Source: Kluyvera sichuanensis
Lineage (GTDB): Bacteria > Pseudomonadota > Gammaproteobacteria > Enterobacterales > Enterobacteriaceae
Assembly: GCF_014218705.1 (NCBI RefSeq)
Contig: NZ_JABBJF010000002.1
Coordinates: 248,001-312,000, forward strand
DNA length: 64,000 nucleotides
Direction: 5' to 3'
Below, piece by piece: positions 42,876 through 51,726 of the stretch (positions within the stretch are counted from its first letter, which is position 1; each line of letters begins with the position of its first letter). The position numbers and the translations under genes were made by a program. The notes beneath the pieces were generated by a model. That model saw nothing but the letters and a program-made list of their open reading frames with translations, searched no databases and had not been told where the DNA came from.

Positions 42876-44528
42876 ATGTTTTGTGTGCAATGTGAACAAA
42901 CCATCCGTACTCCGGCAGGGAACGGCTGCTCTTATGCACAGGGTATGTGCGGTAAGACCGCAGAAACGTCCGATCTGCAGGATCTGCTGATTGCGTCCCT
43001 GCAAGGTCTGTCCGCATGGGCGGTTAAAGCTCGCGAATACGGCATTATCAGCCACGACGTCGATAACTTCGCCCCGCGCGCGTTCTTCTCTACCCTGACT
43101 AACGTTAACTTCGATTCCCCACGTATCGTTGGCTATGCCCGTGAAGCAATCGCGATGCGTGATGAGCTGAAAGCACAGTGCCTGGCCGTAGATGCCAACG
43201 CCACCGTTGATAACCCAATGGCTGACCTGCAGCTGGCCAGCGACGATCTGGGAGCCCTGCAACAGCAGGCCGCTGAGTTCACCCCAAACAAAGATAAAGC
43301 CGCTATCGGTGAAAACATTATGGGCCTGCGTCTGCTGTGCCTGTACGGCCTGAAAGGTGCGGCGGCCTATATGGAACATGCCCACGTTCTCGGCCAGTAC
43401 GACAACGACATCTACGCGCAGTACCACAAAATCATGGCGTGGCTGGGCACCTGGCCTTCCGACATGAACGCTCTGCTGGAGTGTTCAATGGAAATCGGCC
43501 AGATGAACTTCAAAGTGATGAGCATTCTGGACGCTGGCGAAACCACTAAATACGGTCACCCAACGCCAACTCAGGTCAACGTGAAAGCGACCGAAGGTAA
43601 ATGTATTCTGATCTCCGGCCACGACCTGAAAGACCTTTACAACCTGCTGGAGCAAACTGAAGGCACCGGCGTTAACGTCTATACCCACGGCGAAATGCTG
43701 CCAGCACACGGCTACCCAGAGCTGCGTAAATTCAAACACCTGATCGGTAACTACGGCAGCGGCTGGCAGAACCAGCAGGTTGAATTCGCCCGCTTCCCTG
43801 GCCCAATCGTGATGACCTCTAACTGCATCATCGACCCAACCGTAGGCGCTTACGACGACCGTATCTGGACCCGTAGCATCGTCGGCTGGCCGGGCGTAAG
43901 CCACCTTGAAGGCGACAACTTCGGCCCGGTTATCGCTCAGGCACAGCAGATGGCTGGCTTCCCGTACAGCGAAATCCCACACCTGATCACCGTTGGTTTT
44001 GGCCGTCAGACCCTGCTGGGCGCAGCGGATACTCTGATCGATCTGGTGAGCCGCGAAAAACTGCGTCACATCTTCCTGGTCGGCGGCTGCGACGGCGCAC
44101 GCGGTGAACGTAACTACTTCACCGATTTCGCCACCAGCGTACCGGATGACTGCCTGATCCTGACCCTGGCCTGCGGTAAATACCGCTTCAACAAGCTGGA
44201 GTTCGGCGATATCGAAGGCCTGCCGCGTCTGGTCGATGCCGGTCAGTGTAACGATGCTTACTCTGCCATCATCCTGGCGGTAACGCTGGCAGAAAAACTG
44301 GGCTGTGGCGTGAACGACCTGCCGCTGTCTCTGGTGCTCTCCTGGTTCGAACAGAAGGCAATTGTGATCCTGCTGACCCTGCTCTCTCTGGGCGTGAAAA
44401 ACATCGTGACTGGCCCAACTGCGCCAGGCTTCTTCACGCCGGACCTGCTGGCAGTCCTCAACGAGAAATTCGGTCTGCGTTCCGTGACTACCGTTGAAGA
44501 AGATATGAAGCAGCTGCTGAGCGCGTAA
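42876..44528 (+). CDS. hcp: Hydroxylamine reductase / hybrid-cluster protein Hcp
   Basis: 550-residue iron-sulfur protein with a hybrid 4Fe-2S-2O cluster. E. coli Hcp is a high-affinity NO reductase under anaerobiosis, and also acts as an S-nitrosylase. N-terminal cysteines CVQCEQ then CSYAQGMCG bind the first cluster; hybrid-cluster ligands lie in later segments ([24 protein letters not shown]). The start is the ATG at 42,876 with AAAAGGTG before it. hcr follows 10 bp downstream. Confidence 0.97.
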   Translation: MFCVQCEQTIRTPAGNGCSYAQGMCGKTAETSDLQDLLIASLQGLSAWAVKAREYGIISHDVDNFAPRAFFSTLTNVNFDSPRIVGYAREAIAMRDELKAQCLAVDANATVDNPMADLQLASDDLGALQQQAAEFTPNKDKAAIGENIMGLRLLCLYGLKGAAAYMEHAHVLGQYDNDIYAQYHKIMAWLGTWPSDMNALLECSMEIGQMNFKVMSILDAGETTKYGHPTPTQVNVKATEGKCILISGHDLKDLYNLLEQTEGTGVNVYTHGEMLPAHGYPELRKFKHLIGNYGSGWQNQQVEFARFPGPIVMTSNCIIDPTVGAYDDRIWTRSIVGWPGVSHLEGDNFGPVIAQAQQMAGFPYSEIPHLITVGFGRQTLLGAADTLIDLVSREKLRHIFLVGGCDGARGERNYFTDFATSVPDDCLILTLACGKYRFNKLEFGDIEGLPRLVDAGQCNDAYSAIILAVTLAEKLGCGVNDLPLSLVLSWFEQKAIVILLTLLSLGVKNIVTGPTAPGFFTPDLLAVLNEKFGLRSVTTVEEDMKQLLSA

Positions 44529-44538
44529 GGAGTAAAGA

Positions 44539-45507
44539 ATGACAATGCCAACACATCAGTGCCCATGGCGGATGCAGGTTCACCACATCCATCAGGAAAC
44601 GCCGGACGTATGGACAATTTCGTTGCTCTGCCACGACTATTATCCGTACCACGCCGGGCAGTATGCACTGGTCAGCGTGCGCAACTCAGCGGATACGCTG
44701 CGTGCTTACACTATCTCCTCTACGCCGGGCGTGAGCGAATACATTACGCTGACCGTCCGCCGTATTGATGACGGTGCCGGTTCGCAGTGGCTGACCCGCG
44801 ATGTGAAGCGCGGCGACTACATCTGGCTGTCCGATGCGATGGGTGAATTTACCTGTGAAGATAAAGCAGATGACAAGTTCCTGATGCTGGCCGCCGGCTG
44901 CGGCGTTACGCCGATTATGTCGATGCGTCGCTGGTTGGCGAAGTACCGTCCAGAGGCCGATGTCCAGGTTATTTTTAACGTGCGCTCGCCACAGGATGTC
45001 ATTTTTGCCGAAGAGTGGCGCCAGTATCCGGTCACGCTGGTCGCGGAAAATAATGCAACCCATGGCTTTGTTTCTGGCCAACTGAGTACTGAACTGCTGA
45101 AAAGCGTGCCGGACCTGGCTTCTCGCACCGTGATGACCTGCGGCCCAGCGCCGTACATGGACATGGTCGAGAACGAGGTGAAGGCGCTTGGCGTGATGCG
45201 TTTCTTTAAAGAGAAATTCTTTACCCCGGTGGCTGATGCAGCAACCAGCGGCCTGAAGTTCACCAAGCTGCAGCCGGCAAAAGAGTTCTACGCACCGGTC
45301 GGCACCACGCTGCTGGACGCGCTGGAAAGTAACAAAATGCCAATCGTTGCCGCATGCCGCGCAGGCGTTTGCGGTTGCTGTAAAACCAAAGTGGTTTCCG
45401 GCGAGTATACGGTTACCAGCACCATGACGTTGACCGAGGCAGAAATCGCCGACGGCTACGTACTGGCATGCTCCTGCCATCCGCAGGGCGATCTGGTACT
45501 GGCGTAA
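44539..45507 (+). CDS. hcr: NADH oxidoreductase Hcr
   Basis: 322-residue flavin and iron-sulfur reductase that passes electrons from NADH to Hcp. FAD domain with RAYTISSTP, NAD domain with GCGVTPIMSM, and a C-terminal plant-type 2Fe-2S ferredoxin domain with CRAGVCGCC followed later by CSCHP. Length equals E. coli Hcr. Second gene of hcp-hcr. In E. coli poxB comes next; here the next sequences are a terminator and an accessory patch. Confidence 0.97.
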   Translation: MTMPTHQCPWRMQVHHIHQETPDVWTISLLCHDYYPYHAGQYALVSVRNSADTLRAYTISSTPGVSEYITLTVRRIDDGAGSQWLTRDVKRGDYIWLSDAMGEFTCEDKADDKFLMLAAGCGVTPIMSMRRWLAKYRPEADVQVIFNVRSPQDVIFAEEWRQYPVTLVAENNATHGFVSGQLSTELLKSVPDLASRTVMTCGPAPYMDMVENEVKALGVMRFFKEKFFTPVADAATSGLKFTKLQPAKEFYAPVGTTLLDALESNKMPIVAACRAGVCGCCKTKVVSGEYTVTSTMTLTEAEIADGYVLACSCHPQGDLVLA

Positions 45508-45524
45508 TCGGCGCTACGATGTGA

Positions 45525-45558
45525 AAAGGCCACCCGGTTTTGCCGGGTGGCCTTTTTT
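45525..45558 (+). terminator. Terminator after hcr
   Basis: Perfect AAAGGCCACCCGG stem with its complement across loop TTTTG, then TTTTTT. It also marks the left edge of the accessory patch. Confidence 0.92.
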
Positions 45559-45626
45559 ACGTCTGTGGGTGCCATGAAGATAGCCAACACATAAAGAGTG
45601 GCGGGGATGACTCCCCGCCGGTGCTC

Positions 45627-45778
45627 TTACTCGGATTCGTAAGCCGTAAAACAGCCACCTCGGTTTGCCCCGTTTTCAGACGCACCTCGCAGAGATCTTT
45701 TCTCGTTATCAGCACCACCATAACAACGGTAATACAGATAATTATCAATGTGATAAATCTCCAGCTTTGCTGCTTCAT
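45627..45778 (-). pseudogene. hok: hok-type type I toxin, frameshifted near the C-terminus
   Basis: The ATG at 45,778 starts MKQQSWRFITLIIICITV, then VLITRKDLCEVRLKTGQTEV, a Hok/Gef toxin with one membrane helix and the conserved TRKxLCEVR element. After EVAV the frame goes wrong (LRLTNPSK, running on past 45,627), while the neighbouring frame reads FTAYESE-stop, the normal Hok ending. Adding one base to the A4 run at 45,648-45,651 (T run on the coding strand) restores a 50-residue protein ending at 45,627. So a one-base deletion in a homopolymer broke the last eight codons. A sequencing error is possible. Hok toxins depolarise the inner membrane when antisense control is lost. Confidence 0.82.
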
Positions 45779-45848
45779 GGCTAACATCTCCTTGCCTTTC
45801 GGCGGGTAAGAGGCTAGCCTGTATGTGTCGAGCATACAGGTACCCCAT
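45627..45848 (-). CDS. mok: mok-like leader reading frame overlapping hok
   Basis: In the plasmid R1 hok system, translation of the overlapping mok frame is required for hok translation and is what the Sok antisense RNA blocks. Here a frame from the ATG at 45,848 reads MGYLYARHIQASLLPAERQ then GDVSHEAAK, with R1-Mok-like SLLP...QG...HE spacing, overlapping the hok start in another phase. Because hok has lost one base, this frame runs on into the former Hok C-terminus and ends in TAYESE (73 residues). The leader to its right contains GCTTGAGGCTATCTGC and its partner CTAGCCTCTTACC, like the foldback elements of hok mRNA. Confidence 0.6.
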   Translation of the reverse strand: MGYLYARHIQASLLPAERQGDVSHEAAKLEIYHIDNYLYYRCYGGADNEKRSLRGASENGANRGGCFTAYESE

Positions 45849-45880
45849 TCGATTTAGAGTCGAGTGGGGCTTTTCTCTAT
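45813..45880 (+). ncRNA. Probable sok-type antisense RNA
   Basis: On the plus strand opposite the mok start lies a short unit of two stem-loops: GCCTGTATG.../CATACAGG at 45,816-45,840, then CCCCATTCGA/TCGAGTGGGG at 45,843-45,870, followed by CTTTTCT, a terminator. Placement opposite the mok ribosome site and size (about 65 nt) match Sok. The 5' end and promoter were not fixed. It is called by analogy with the hok/sok layout. Confidence 0.55.
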
Positions 45881-45978
45881 CTACCGCAGAGTACCTGAAG
45901 CAGATAGCCTCAAGCACCCGAGCGCATTTTCACCCTTTCCTGCATTACCGTCTGCCGAGATGTCGGTCCGAATACAGA

Positions 45979-46413
45979 CTATTGCCAGGCTGATTTCCCG
46001 CCCAGCGCATATTTGCCAGCACCGAGAAACGCAATCGCCAGCGCCGCCACAAAGAAGTACACCAGACTTTCAATCGCCCATGCCCCGGTTTTATCCAGCG
46101 CGACGGTTTTATCCAGCCCAACCATCAGCCATGCCACAACCATCGTAAACGCTAACACCAGCGCCGCAGGGCGGGTCAGTACCCCGAGGATCAGCAGGAT
46201 AGGCGCAACCACCTCACCCACCAGCACGCCATAGGCGATAAAGCCCGGCAGCCCTTTTGCTACCAGCATCGCACTAATCCCGTCAACCCCATCAAACAAC
46301 TTGTGCAGCCCATGGAACAGCATCAGGCCGCCGACGACAAGACGCAGTAATAATTTGCCAAAATCCTCGTGCGACAACGTGCGGTTCACTGCCTGGAGCA
46401 ACTTTATAATCAT
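45979..46413 (-). CDS. DoxX family membrane protein
   Basis: 144-residue protein with four hydrophobic helices and DoxX features: an RLVVGGLMLFHGLHKL first helix, GEVVAPILLILGVLTRPA in the middle, and a GAGKYAL tail. DoxX proteins are poorly defined membrane subunits, some linked to thiosulfate or quinone chemistry and thiol stress; no substrate can be assigned here. Base composition looks like the host core. It stands alone on the minus strand in the accessory patch, facing hcr and hok downstream. Confidence 0.85.
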   Translation of the reverse strand: MIIKLLQAVNRTLSHEDFGKLLLRLVVGGLMLFHGLHKLFDGVDGISAMLVAKGLPGFIAYGVLVGEVVAPILLILGVLTRPAALVLAFTMVVAWLMVGLDKTVALDKTGAWAIESLVYFFVAALAIAFLGAGKYALGGKSAWQ

Positions 46414-47039
46414 TTAAATTTTTTCCCTGTTTATCCCTGTAGAACATTTACCGTACTACTTCTCATTTACGAAAAATACCTGCTGAAAATAAGGGTATTT
46501 TTTGAGTGAAACGACGGATTTAATCTGAAAGTGTAACCTGTATCACAATTCAATCGGGTAAATACAAAGAAAAGCACTGAACGACGACTCATAGACCACT
46601 TAGTGGAGTCAGAAATAAATCCATTACACGACGTTCTGATTTAGACCTTTAGTTATACTATTTTAAATAACCAGACTTTGAATCGGCTTTAGGATTTTTC
46701 ACTTTAACTATAAGCTACCACCTTATCAATCGGATAAACATTTGTATAATTAATCATATAATGGAATAGTACTTAATTACTCAAGCTTAATATTTAATAT
46801 CAATCCTTCATGCTGTATATTTTCAATCCATGTCAGTAGCATGGGTATCTTCAATAAATATGTCTGATGAAGAATATGGAAATCATTGTATTATAATCTG
46901 ATGGATGCAGAAAAGAATGCGAGATAAATTGTTGGTGATGTTCTTAATGGTATTGTTACTAATACTCTGTTTATACTATCCCCACGTATGATGCACTCAT
47001 AGCGGGGATAAATTATAGAGGGTAACAAATTGGTGGTTC
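46414..47039. other. AT-rich non-coding stretch left of the LuxR-type gene
   Basis: About 626 bp, visibly richer in A and T than the core, with no credible gene. It holds a nested dyad at 46,586-46,610 (GACTC, then CCACTTAGTGG, then GAGTC) and a stem TATCCCC/GGGGATA at 46,977-47,010 just past the LuxR-type gene on its strand. A 65-codon minus-strand frame at 46,891-47,088 overlaps the end of that gene and has no family character. Confidence 0.6.
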
Positions 47040-47690
47040 TTATACCGCCAGGATAGTTAGCCTGATACGATTTTTGATCAATAAACATTTTATTTCATCA
47101 TACACACCATCATAGCCACAATCTTTTTTCAGATACGTTCGTTGAACGAGGAATTCGTAGGTTCGGAACAAATTATAGCTTTGCACGCTAAATTTTAAGT
47201 TTAATTTAACCATTGCATTGCGTATGTAATTCAGAGCGCTTTTTTTACTGACTCGCAACTCTTTTGATATTTTCAGTATATCCTCCCCCATAAAAAACAT
47301 TCGAACCGCCAATAACTCATTTCTCGGCACTAGTCTTTGAAATAAGATATTTCCAATATTATAATGACAGTTATTTCTGGATTTTGCATTCCTGATAAAA
47401 TCATTAACTTTAGATTCAATTTCATTTATTTCTGATGATAATTCGATATATATCACCGGACAGACGAAATTAACATGCTGTAGTAGGTATATTTCATTTA
47501 TGTTATTAACAAGCATAAAAATACCACATGCCGTCACTAATTTATTGGAATTCAAATACATCAATGCCTCTGGCATCGTTGTATCAATGATCAGAAAGCA
47601 AGGCTCACAGTTAAAACTATCACACTTTTGTATTATGCCTTCCATTCCCTTCATGAGTGGAAAATTATTGGTCACAAATGAAATCATCAT
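47040..47690 (-). CDS. LuxR-type HTH transcriptional regulator, unassigned
   Basis: 216-residue protein. The N-terminal 120 residues look like a degenerate receiver-like domain (FLIIDTTMPEALMYL) without the usual phosphorylation pattern. The C-terminal part is a LuxR/GerE-type HTH: ELLAVRMFFMGEDILKISKE, then LRVSKKSALNYIRNAMVKLN. Such orphan regulators in enterics often control fimbriae, capsule or biofilm (compare RcsA, CsgD, MrkI), but nothing nearby names a target. The gene is strongly AT-rich, Asn- and Ile-rich and unlike its neighbours, which suggests transfer. It occupies the place of poxB. Start is MMISF at 47,690, with a second ATG next to it. Confidence 0.8.
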   Translation of the reverse strand: MMISFVTNNFPLMKGMEGIIQKCDSFNCEPCFLIIDTTMPEALMYLNSNKLVTACGIFMLVNNINEIYLLQHVNFVCPVIYIELSSEINEIESKVNDFIRNAKSRNNCHYNIGNILFQRLVPRNELLAVRMFFMGEDILKISKELRVSKKSALNYIRNAMVKLNLKFSVQSYNLFRTYEFLVQRTYLKKDCGYDGVYDEIKCLLIKNRIRLTILAV

Positions 47691-48089
47691 TTTCCCAGAG
47701 TTTTAAAGATATTTAACAATAGCAATAAACATATATGTTTTTATTTTTTAAAATGTAACAGGAATGATCTTTGCAACAAAAATAATTCAACATCATTAAG
47801 TTGCTGGCTTTAAAAATCACATTTCTTTTACACACATTATTATTACCACTTTGATTAACGCTATGTCATTACGGGGATTTAAATTATGGGTAAAGGCATA
47901 AAAAGTATATTTATATTAATGATACACGTCACCTTGCATTAAAAATGCTAATATAAAAATTGAATAATCTCATTGACTAAAACGTTAATACACTACCTTC
48001 ATTGCTTATTTTAACCCTAACCATTGGTTCGATTTGCGCCCAACGTAACCAGGATCGATAGAGAACCGAAGATAAAAAAACCGAATGAG
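47691..48089. other. AT-rich non-coding stretch upstream of the LuxR-type gene
   Basis: About 400 bp of AT-rich DNA between the regulator (minus) and the poxB scar. A perfect 14-bp palindrome AAACATATATGTTT (47,727-47,740) lies 37 bp upstream of the regulator start and could be an operator. An 18-codon frame at 47,886 (MGKGIKSIFILMIH...) is too short to call. The promoter for ltaE should lie near the right end. Confidence 0.6.
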
Positions 48090-48131
48090 GGTGACGCGAT
48101 CAAACTGGCGAAAAACCACTGGCTCAGGTAA
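48090..48131 (+). pseudogene. poxB: Probable 3' remnant of poxB (pyruvate oxidase)
   Basis: In one plus frame the sequence reads GDAIKLAKNHWLR-stop. E. coli PoxB, as remembered, ends ...DEVIELAKTNWLR-stop, and the nucleotides match as well (CTGGCGAAAA, then ACTGGCT, then AGGTAA). Position and strand are right: poxB lies immediately upstream of ltaE in E. coli, same direction. Nothing further upstream in any frame resembles PoxB and stops appear within 40 codons. The inference is that all but the last dozen or so codons were replaced by the AT-rich DNA to the left. Confidence 0.7.
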
Positions 48132-48167
48132 AAATGGGGGCATTATTCTGAGTTAAAAGGAAATGCC

Positions 48168-49169
48168 GTGATCGACCTACGCAGTGATACCGTAACCCGC
48201 CCGACGCGCGCCATGCAGGAAGAGATGATGGCCGCACCGGTCGGTGATGATGTTTATGGCGACGACCCTACCGTTAACGCCCTCCAGCAATACGCCGCTG
48301 AACTGTCTGGTAAAGAGGCGGCGCTTTTCTTACCTACCGGTACCCAGGCCAACCTGGTAGCCCTGCTGAGCCACTGCGAACGCGGTGAAGAGTATATTGT
48401 CGGCCAGGGCGCGCATAACTATCTGTATGAAGCGGGCGGTGCCGCGGTGCTGGGCAGTATCCAGCCACAACCTATTGATGCCGCCTCAGACGGCACGCTG
48501 CCGCTCGATAAAGTGGCAGCAAAAATCAAAGCCGACGATATCCACTTCGCGCGCACTAAGCTGCTGAGCATCGAAAACACCCACAACGGCAAAGTGCTGC
48601 CGCAAGCGTACCTGAAAGACGCGTGGGAATTTACCCGCGAGCGCGGCCTGGCACTGCACGTAGACGGCGCACGCATCTTCAACGCCCTGGTCAGCTATGG
48701 CTGCGAGCTTAAAGATATCGCCCAGTACTGCGACTCGTTCACCATCTGCCTCTCTAAAGGCCTCGGCACACCGGTTGGTTCACTGCTGGTTGGCAGCCAC
48801 GACTACATTAAGCGCGCAAACCGCTGGCGTAAAATGACCGGCGGCGGAATGCGCCAGGCAGGCATTCTGGCGGCAGCCGGGCTGTATGCGCTGAAAAACA
48901 ACGTTGCCCGCCTACAGGATGACCACGACAACGCCGCATGGCTTGCCGAGCAGTTGCGTGAGATTGGTGCGGATGTGATGCGCCATGATACCAATATGCT
49001 GTTTGTCCGCGTCGGCGACGCTCACGCTGCCCAGTTGGGTGAGTACATGAAGGAACGTGGGGTATTGATTAACGCCTCCCCTGTCGTGCGCCTGGTGACC
49101 CATCTGGACGTTAATCGCCAGCAGCTCACGGAAGTCGTCTCGCACTGGAAAGCCTTTTTAGCCCGCTAA
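48168..49169 (+). CDS. ltaE: Low-specificity L-threonine aldolase LtaE
   Basis: 333-residue PLP enzyme that cleaves threonine, allo-threonine and phenylserine to glycine and an aldehyde. PLP lysine in [12 protein letters not shown] (about K197); family start [12 protein letters not shown]. The start codon is GTG at 48,168 with AAAGGAAA upstream. ybjT begins 10 bp downstream in the same direction. In E. coli poxB precedes it; here only a scar remains, so ltaE-ybjT must use a promoter in the replacement DNA or in the scar region. Confidence 0.97.
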   Translation: MIDLRSDTVTRPTRAMQEEMMAAPVGDDVYGDDPTVNALQQYAAELSGKEAALFLPTGTQANLVALLSHCERGEEYIVGQGAHNYLYEAGGAAVLGSIQPQPIDAASDGTLPLDKVAAKIKADDIHFARTKLLSIENTHNGKVLPQAYLKDAWEFTRERGLALHVDGARIFNALVSYGCELKDIAQYCDSFTICLSKGLGTPVGSLLVGSHDYIKRANRWRKMTGGGMRQAGILAAAGLYALKNNVARLQDDHDNAAWLAEQLREIGADVMRHDTNMLFVRVGDAHAAQLGEYMKERGVLINASPVVRLVTHLDVNRQQLTEVVSHWKAFLAR

Positions 49170-49179
49170 GGAGCCTGAC

Positions 49180-50622
49180 GTGCCACGTACTATTCTGGTT
49201 TTTGGTGCCAGCGGCTATATCGGCCAGCACCTGGTGTCTGAATTAAGCCAACGCGGATATACCGTGCGGGCCGTGGCGCGTCGTATTGAGCGGCTGCAAA
49301 AACTTCAGCTTCCGGGCGTGACCTGTTATTCGGTCGATCTGGAAAAAACCACCGATGTCGCCAGGCTGCTTAACGGCGTCGATACCGTCTACTACCTGGT
49401 ACACGGTATGGGTGAGAGTAAAGATTTTATTAAGCACGAACGTCGGGTGGCGGAAAACGTGCGCGACGCGCTACTGATAACCCCGGTTAAGCAACTGATC
49501 TTCTTAAGCTCGCTCCAGGCTCCGGAACATGAACAGTCCCCGCATCTGCGCGCCCGCCAGCTCACCGCCGATATTTTGCGCAGCGCGGGCGTACCGGTGA
49601 GCGAACTGCGTGCCGGCATCATTGTCGGCGCGGGTTCAGCCGCTTTTGAGGTGATGCGCGACATGGTGTACAACCTGCCGGTACTTACCCCGCCGCGCTG
49701 GGTACGTTCGCGTACCACCCCTATCGCGCTGGAAAATCTGCTGGTCTACCTGGTCGAGCTCTTAAACCATCCGTCACCGGAACACCGCGTGTTCGAAGCG
49801 GCGGGCCCGGAGGAGTTGACCTACCAGCAGCAGTTTGAACATTTTATGGCGGTCAGCGGTCGCCATCGGCCGCTTATCCCGATCCCACTTCCCACCAGCT
49901 GGATCTCGGTGTGGTTCTTAAACGTAATTACCTCCGTGCCGCCGACGATCGCCAAAGCGCTGATCCAGGGATTAAAGCACGATCTGCTGGCGGACGATCG
50001 CACGCTGCGGGCGCTGATCCCGCAGCAGTTGATCCCTTTCGACGAAGCGGTGCGCCGCACGCTGGAAGAGGAAAAAAAGCTCGCCAACTCCAGCGACTGG
50101 GGCTACGACGCGCAGGCCTTTGCCCGCTGGCGACCCGAGTACGGCTTTTTTGCCAAGCAAGCTGGCTTTACCGTACAGACTTCCGCGAGCCTCCCCGCCC
50201 TGTGGCAGGTAGTTAATCGTCTGGGCGGTAAAGAGGGCTATTTCTTCGGTAACGTACTGTGGAAAACGCGCGCAGCGATGGATCTGCTGGTCGGCCATCG
50301 GCTCGCCAAAGGCCGCCCGCCGCGAGATATGCTACAGGTAGGTGATACCGTCGACAGCTGGAAGGTGATTATCGTTGAGCCGGAAAAAGCGCTAACCTTA
50401 TTGTTCGGCATGAAGGCGCCGGGCCTTGGTCGTCTGAGTTTTACCATGGTCGATAAAGGCACGCATCGCGAGCTGGACGTTCGCGCCTGGTGGCATCCGC
50501 ACGGTATGCCAGGATTACTGTACTGGCTATTGATGATCCCGGCACATCTGTTTATCTTCCGGGGAATGGCGCGGCGTATCACCCGTCTGGCAGAAGAAGC
50601 GACAGGAAAAAGTGCGCAATAA
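49180..50622 (+). CDS. ybjT: YbjT, SDR-fold protein with DUF2867
   Basis: 480-residue protein: an N-terminal NAD(P)-binding SDR/NmrA-like domain ([12 protein letters not shown]) and a C-terminal DUF2867 domain ending in a hydrophobic helix ([14 protein letters not shown]) followed by basic residues. It matches E. coli YbjT (476 residues); function unknown. The start is GTG at 49,180, 10 bp after ltaE, with AAGGAG at the ltaE stop serving as ribosome site, so the pair is probably coupled. Confidence 0.93.
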   Translation: MPRTILVFGASGYIGQHLVSELSQRGYTVRAVARRIERLQKLQLPGVTCYSVDLEKTTDVARLLNGVDTVYYLVHGMGESKDFIKHERRVAENVRDALLITPVKQLIFLSSLQAPEHEQSPHLRARQLTADILRSAGVPVSELRAGIIVGAGSAAFEVMRDMVYNLPVLTPPRWVRSRTTPIALENLLVYLVELLNHPSPEHRVFEAAGPEELTYQQQFEHFMAVSGRHRPLIPIPLPTSWISVWFLNVITSVPPTIAKALIQGLKHDLLADDRTLRALIPQQLIPFDEAVRRTLEEEKKLANSSDWGYDAQAFARWRPEYGFFAKQAGFTVQTSASLPALWQVVNRLGGKEGYFFGNVLWKTRAAMDLLVGHRLAKGRPPRDMLQVGDTVDSWKVIIVEPEKALTLLFGMKAPGLGRLSFTMVDKGTHRELDVRAWWHPHGMPGLLYWLLMIPAHLFIFRGMARRITRLAEEATGKSAQ

Positions 50623-50709
50623 CCCTTTTTCGTCTTAGTTTCCCATTGCATACGAGTGAAATAAACGGAAGAATGCGCACGAAAAACTTTTTTAACACTG
50701 TGGATGATT

Positions 50710-51723
50710 ATGAAGGTACTGGTCACCGGCGCCACCAGCGGGTTAGGCAGAAACGCGGTTGAATATCTGCGTAGCAGAGGCATCAGCGTCAGAGCGAGCG
50801 GTCGCAACGAAGCGATGGGCAAACTGCTGGAAAAAATGGGCGCGGAATTCGTCCATGCTGACCTGACCGAGCTGGTTTCCTCCCAGGCCAAAGTGATGCT
50901 GGCCGGCGTCGACACGCTGTGGCACTGCTCCAGCTTTACCTCGCCGTGGGGCACGCAGGCCGCTTTTGACTTAGCCAACGTTCGCGCCACCCGCCGTCTG
51001 GGTGAATGGGCCGTCGCGTGGGGCGTTCGCAACTTCATCCATATCTCTTCGCCGTCGCTGTACTTTGATTACCATCATCATCGCGACATCACCGAAGATT
51101 TCCGCCCGCACCGTTTCGCCAATGAGTTTGCCCGTAGCAAAGCGGCCAGCGAAGAAGTAATCCAGTTGCTGGCGCAGGCCAACCCCAATACCCGCTTCAC
51201 GATTCTGCGTCCGCAGAGCGTCTTTGGGCCGCACGATAAAGTGTTTATTCCGCGTCTGGCGCAGATGATGCACCATTACGGCAGCGTATTATTACCGCGC
51301 GGTGGCCATGCGATGGTCGATATGACCTACTATGAAAATGCGGTTCACGCGATGTGGCTTGCCAGCCAACCGCGCTGTGACGACCTGCCTTCCGGCCGCG
51401 CCTACAACATCACTAACGGTGAACCACGCACCCTGCGTAGCATCGTAGAGCGTTTGATTGACGAACTGGATATCCCCTGCCGGATCCGTTCGGTGCCTTA
51501 TCCAATGCTGGACATGATCGCCCGCAGCATGGAGCGTTTTGGTGATAAAAAAGCGAAAGAGCCTTCGCTCACTCACTACGGCGTCTCAAAGCTGAACTTC
51601 GATTTTACGCTGGATATCAGCCGCGCTCGCGAAGAGCTGGGCTATGAGCCCATCGTCTCGCTTGACGACGGTATTATCCGTACCGCCGCCTGGCTGGAAG
51701 ATCACGGTAAGCTGCCCCGCTAG
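50710..51723 (+). CDS. ybjS: YbjS, NAD(P)-dependent epimerase/dehydratase-like protein
   Basis: 337-residue extended SDR protein with Rossmann motif [12 protein letters not shown], catalytic-type YFDYHHHRD and an active-site tract ARSKAASEE in place of the common YxxxK. It matches E. coli YbjS; substrate unknown. The start is the ATG at 50,710 ([11 protein letters not shown]), two codons inside a longer frame. Convergent with amiD, only 3 bp between stops. Confidence 0.93.
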   Translation: MKVLVTGATSGLGRNAVEYLRSRGISVRASGRNEAMGKLLEKMGAEFVHADLTELVSSQAKVMLAGVDTLWHCSSFTSPWGTQAAFDLANVRATRRLGEWAVAWGVRNFIHISSPSLYFDYHHHRDITEDFRPHRFANEFARSKAASEEVIQLLAQANPNTRFTILRPQSVFGPHDKVFIPRLAQMMHHYGSVLLPRGGHAMVDMTYYENAVHAMWLASQPRCDDLPSGRAYNITNGEPRTLRSIVERLIDELDIPCRIRSVPYPMLDMIARSMERFGDKKAKEPSLTHYGVSKLNFDFTLDISRAREELGYEPIVSLDDGIIRTAAWLEDHGKLPR

Positions 51724-51726
51724 GGC

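Noticed and set aside
46891-47088. 65-codon minus-strand frame
   Set aside because: Overlaps the end of the LuxR-type gene in another phase, has no ribosome site and no family features.
47886-47942. 18-codon frame MGKGIKSIFILMIH... after GGGG
   Set aside because: Too short, in AT-rich DNA where such frames arise by chance; no supporting evidence.
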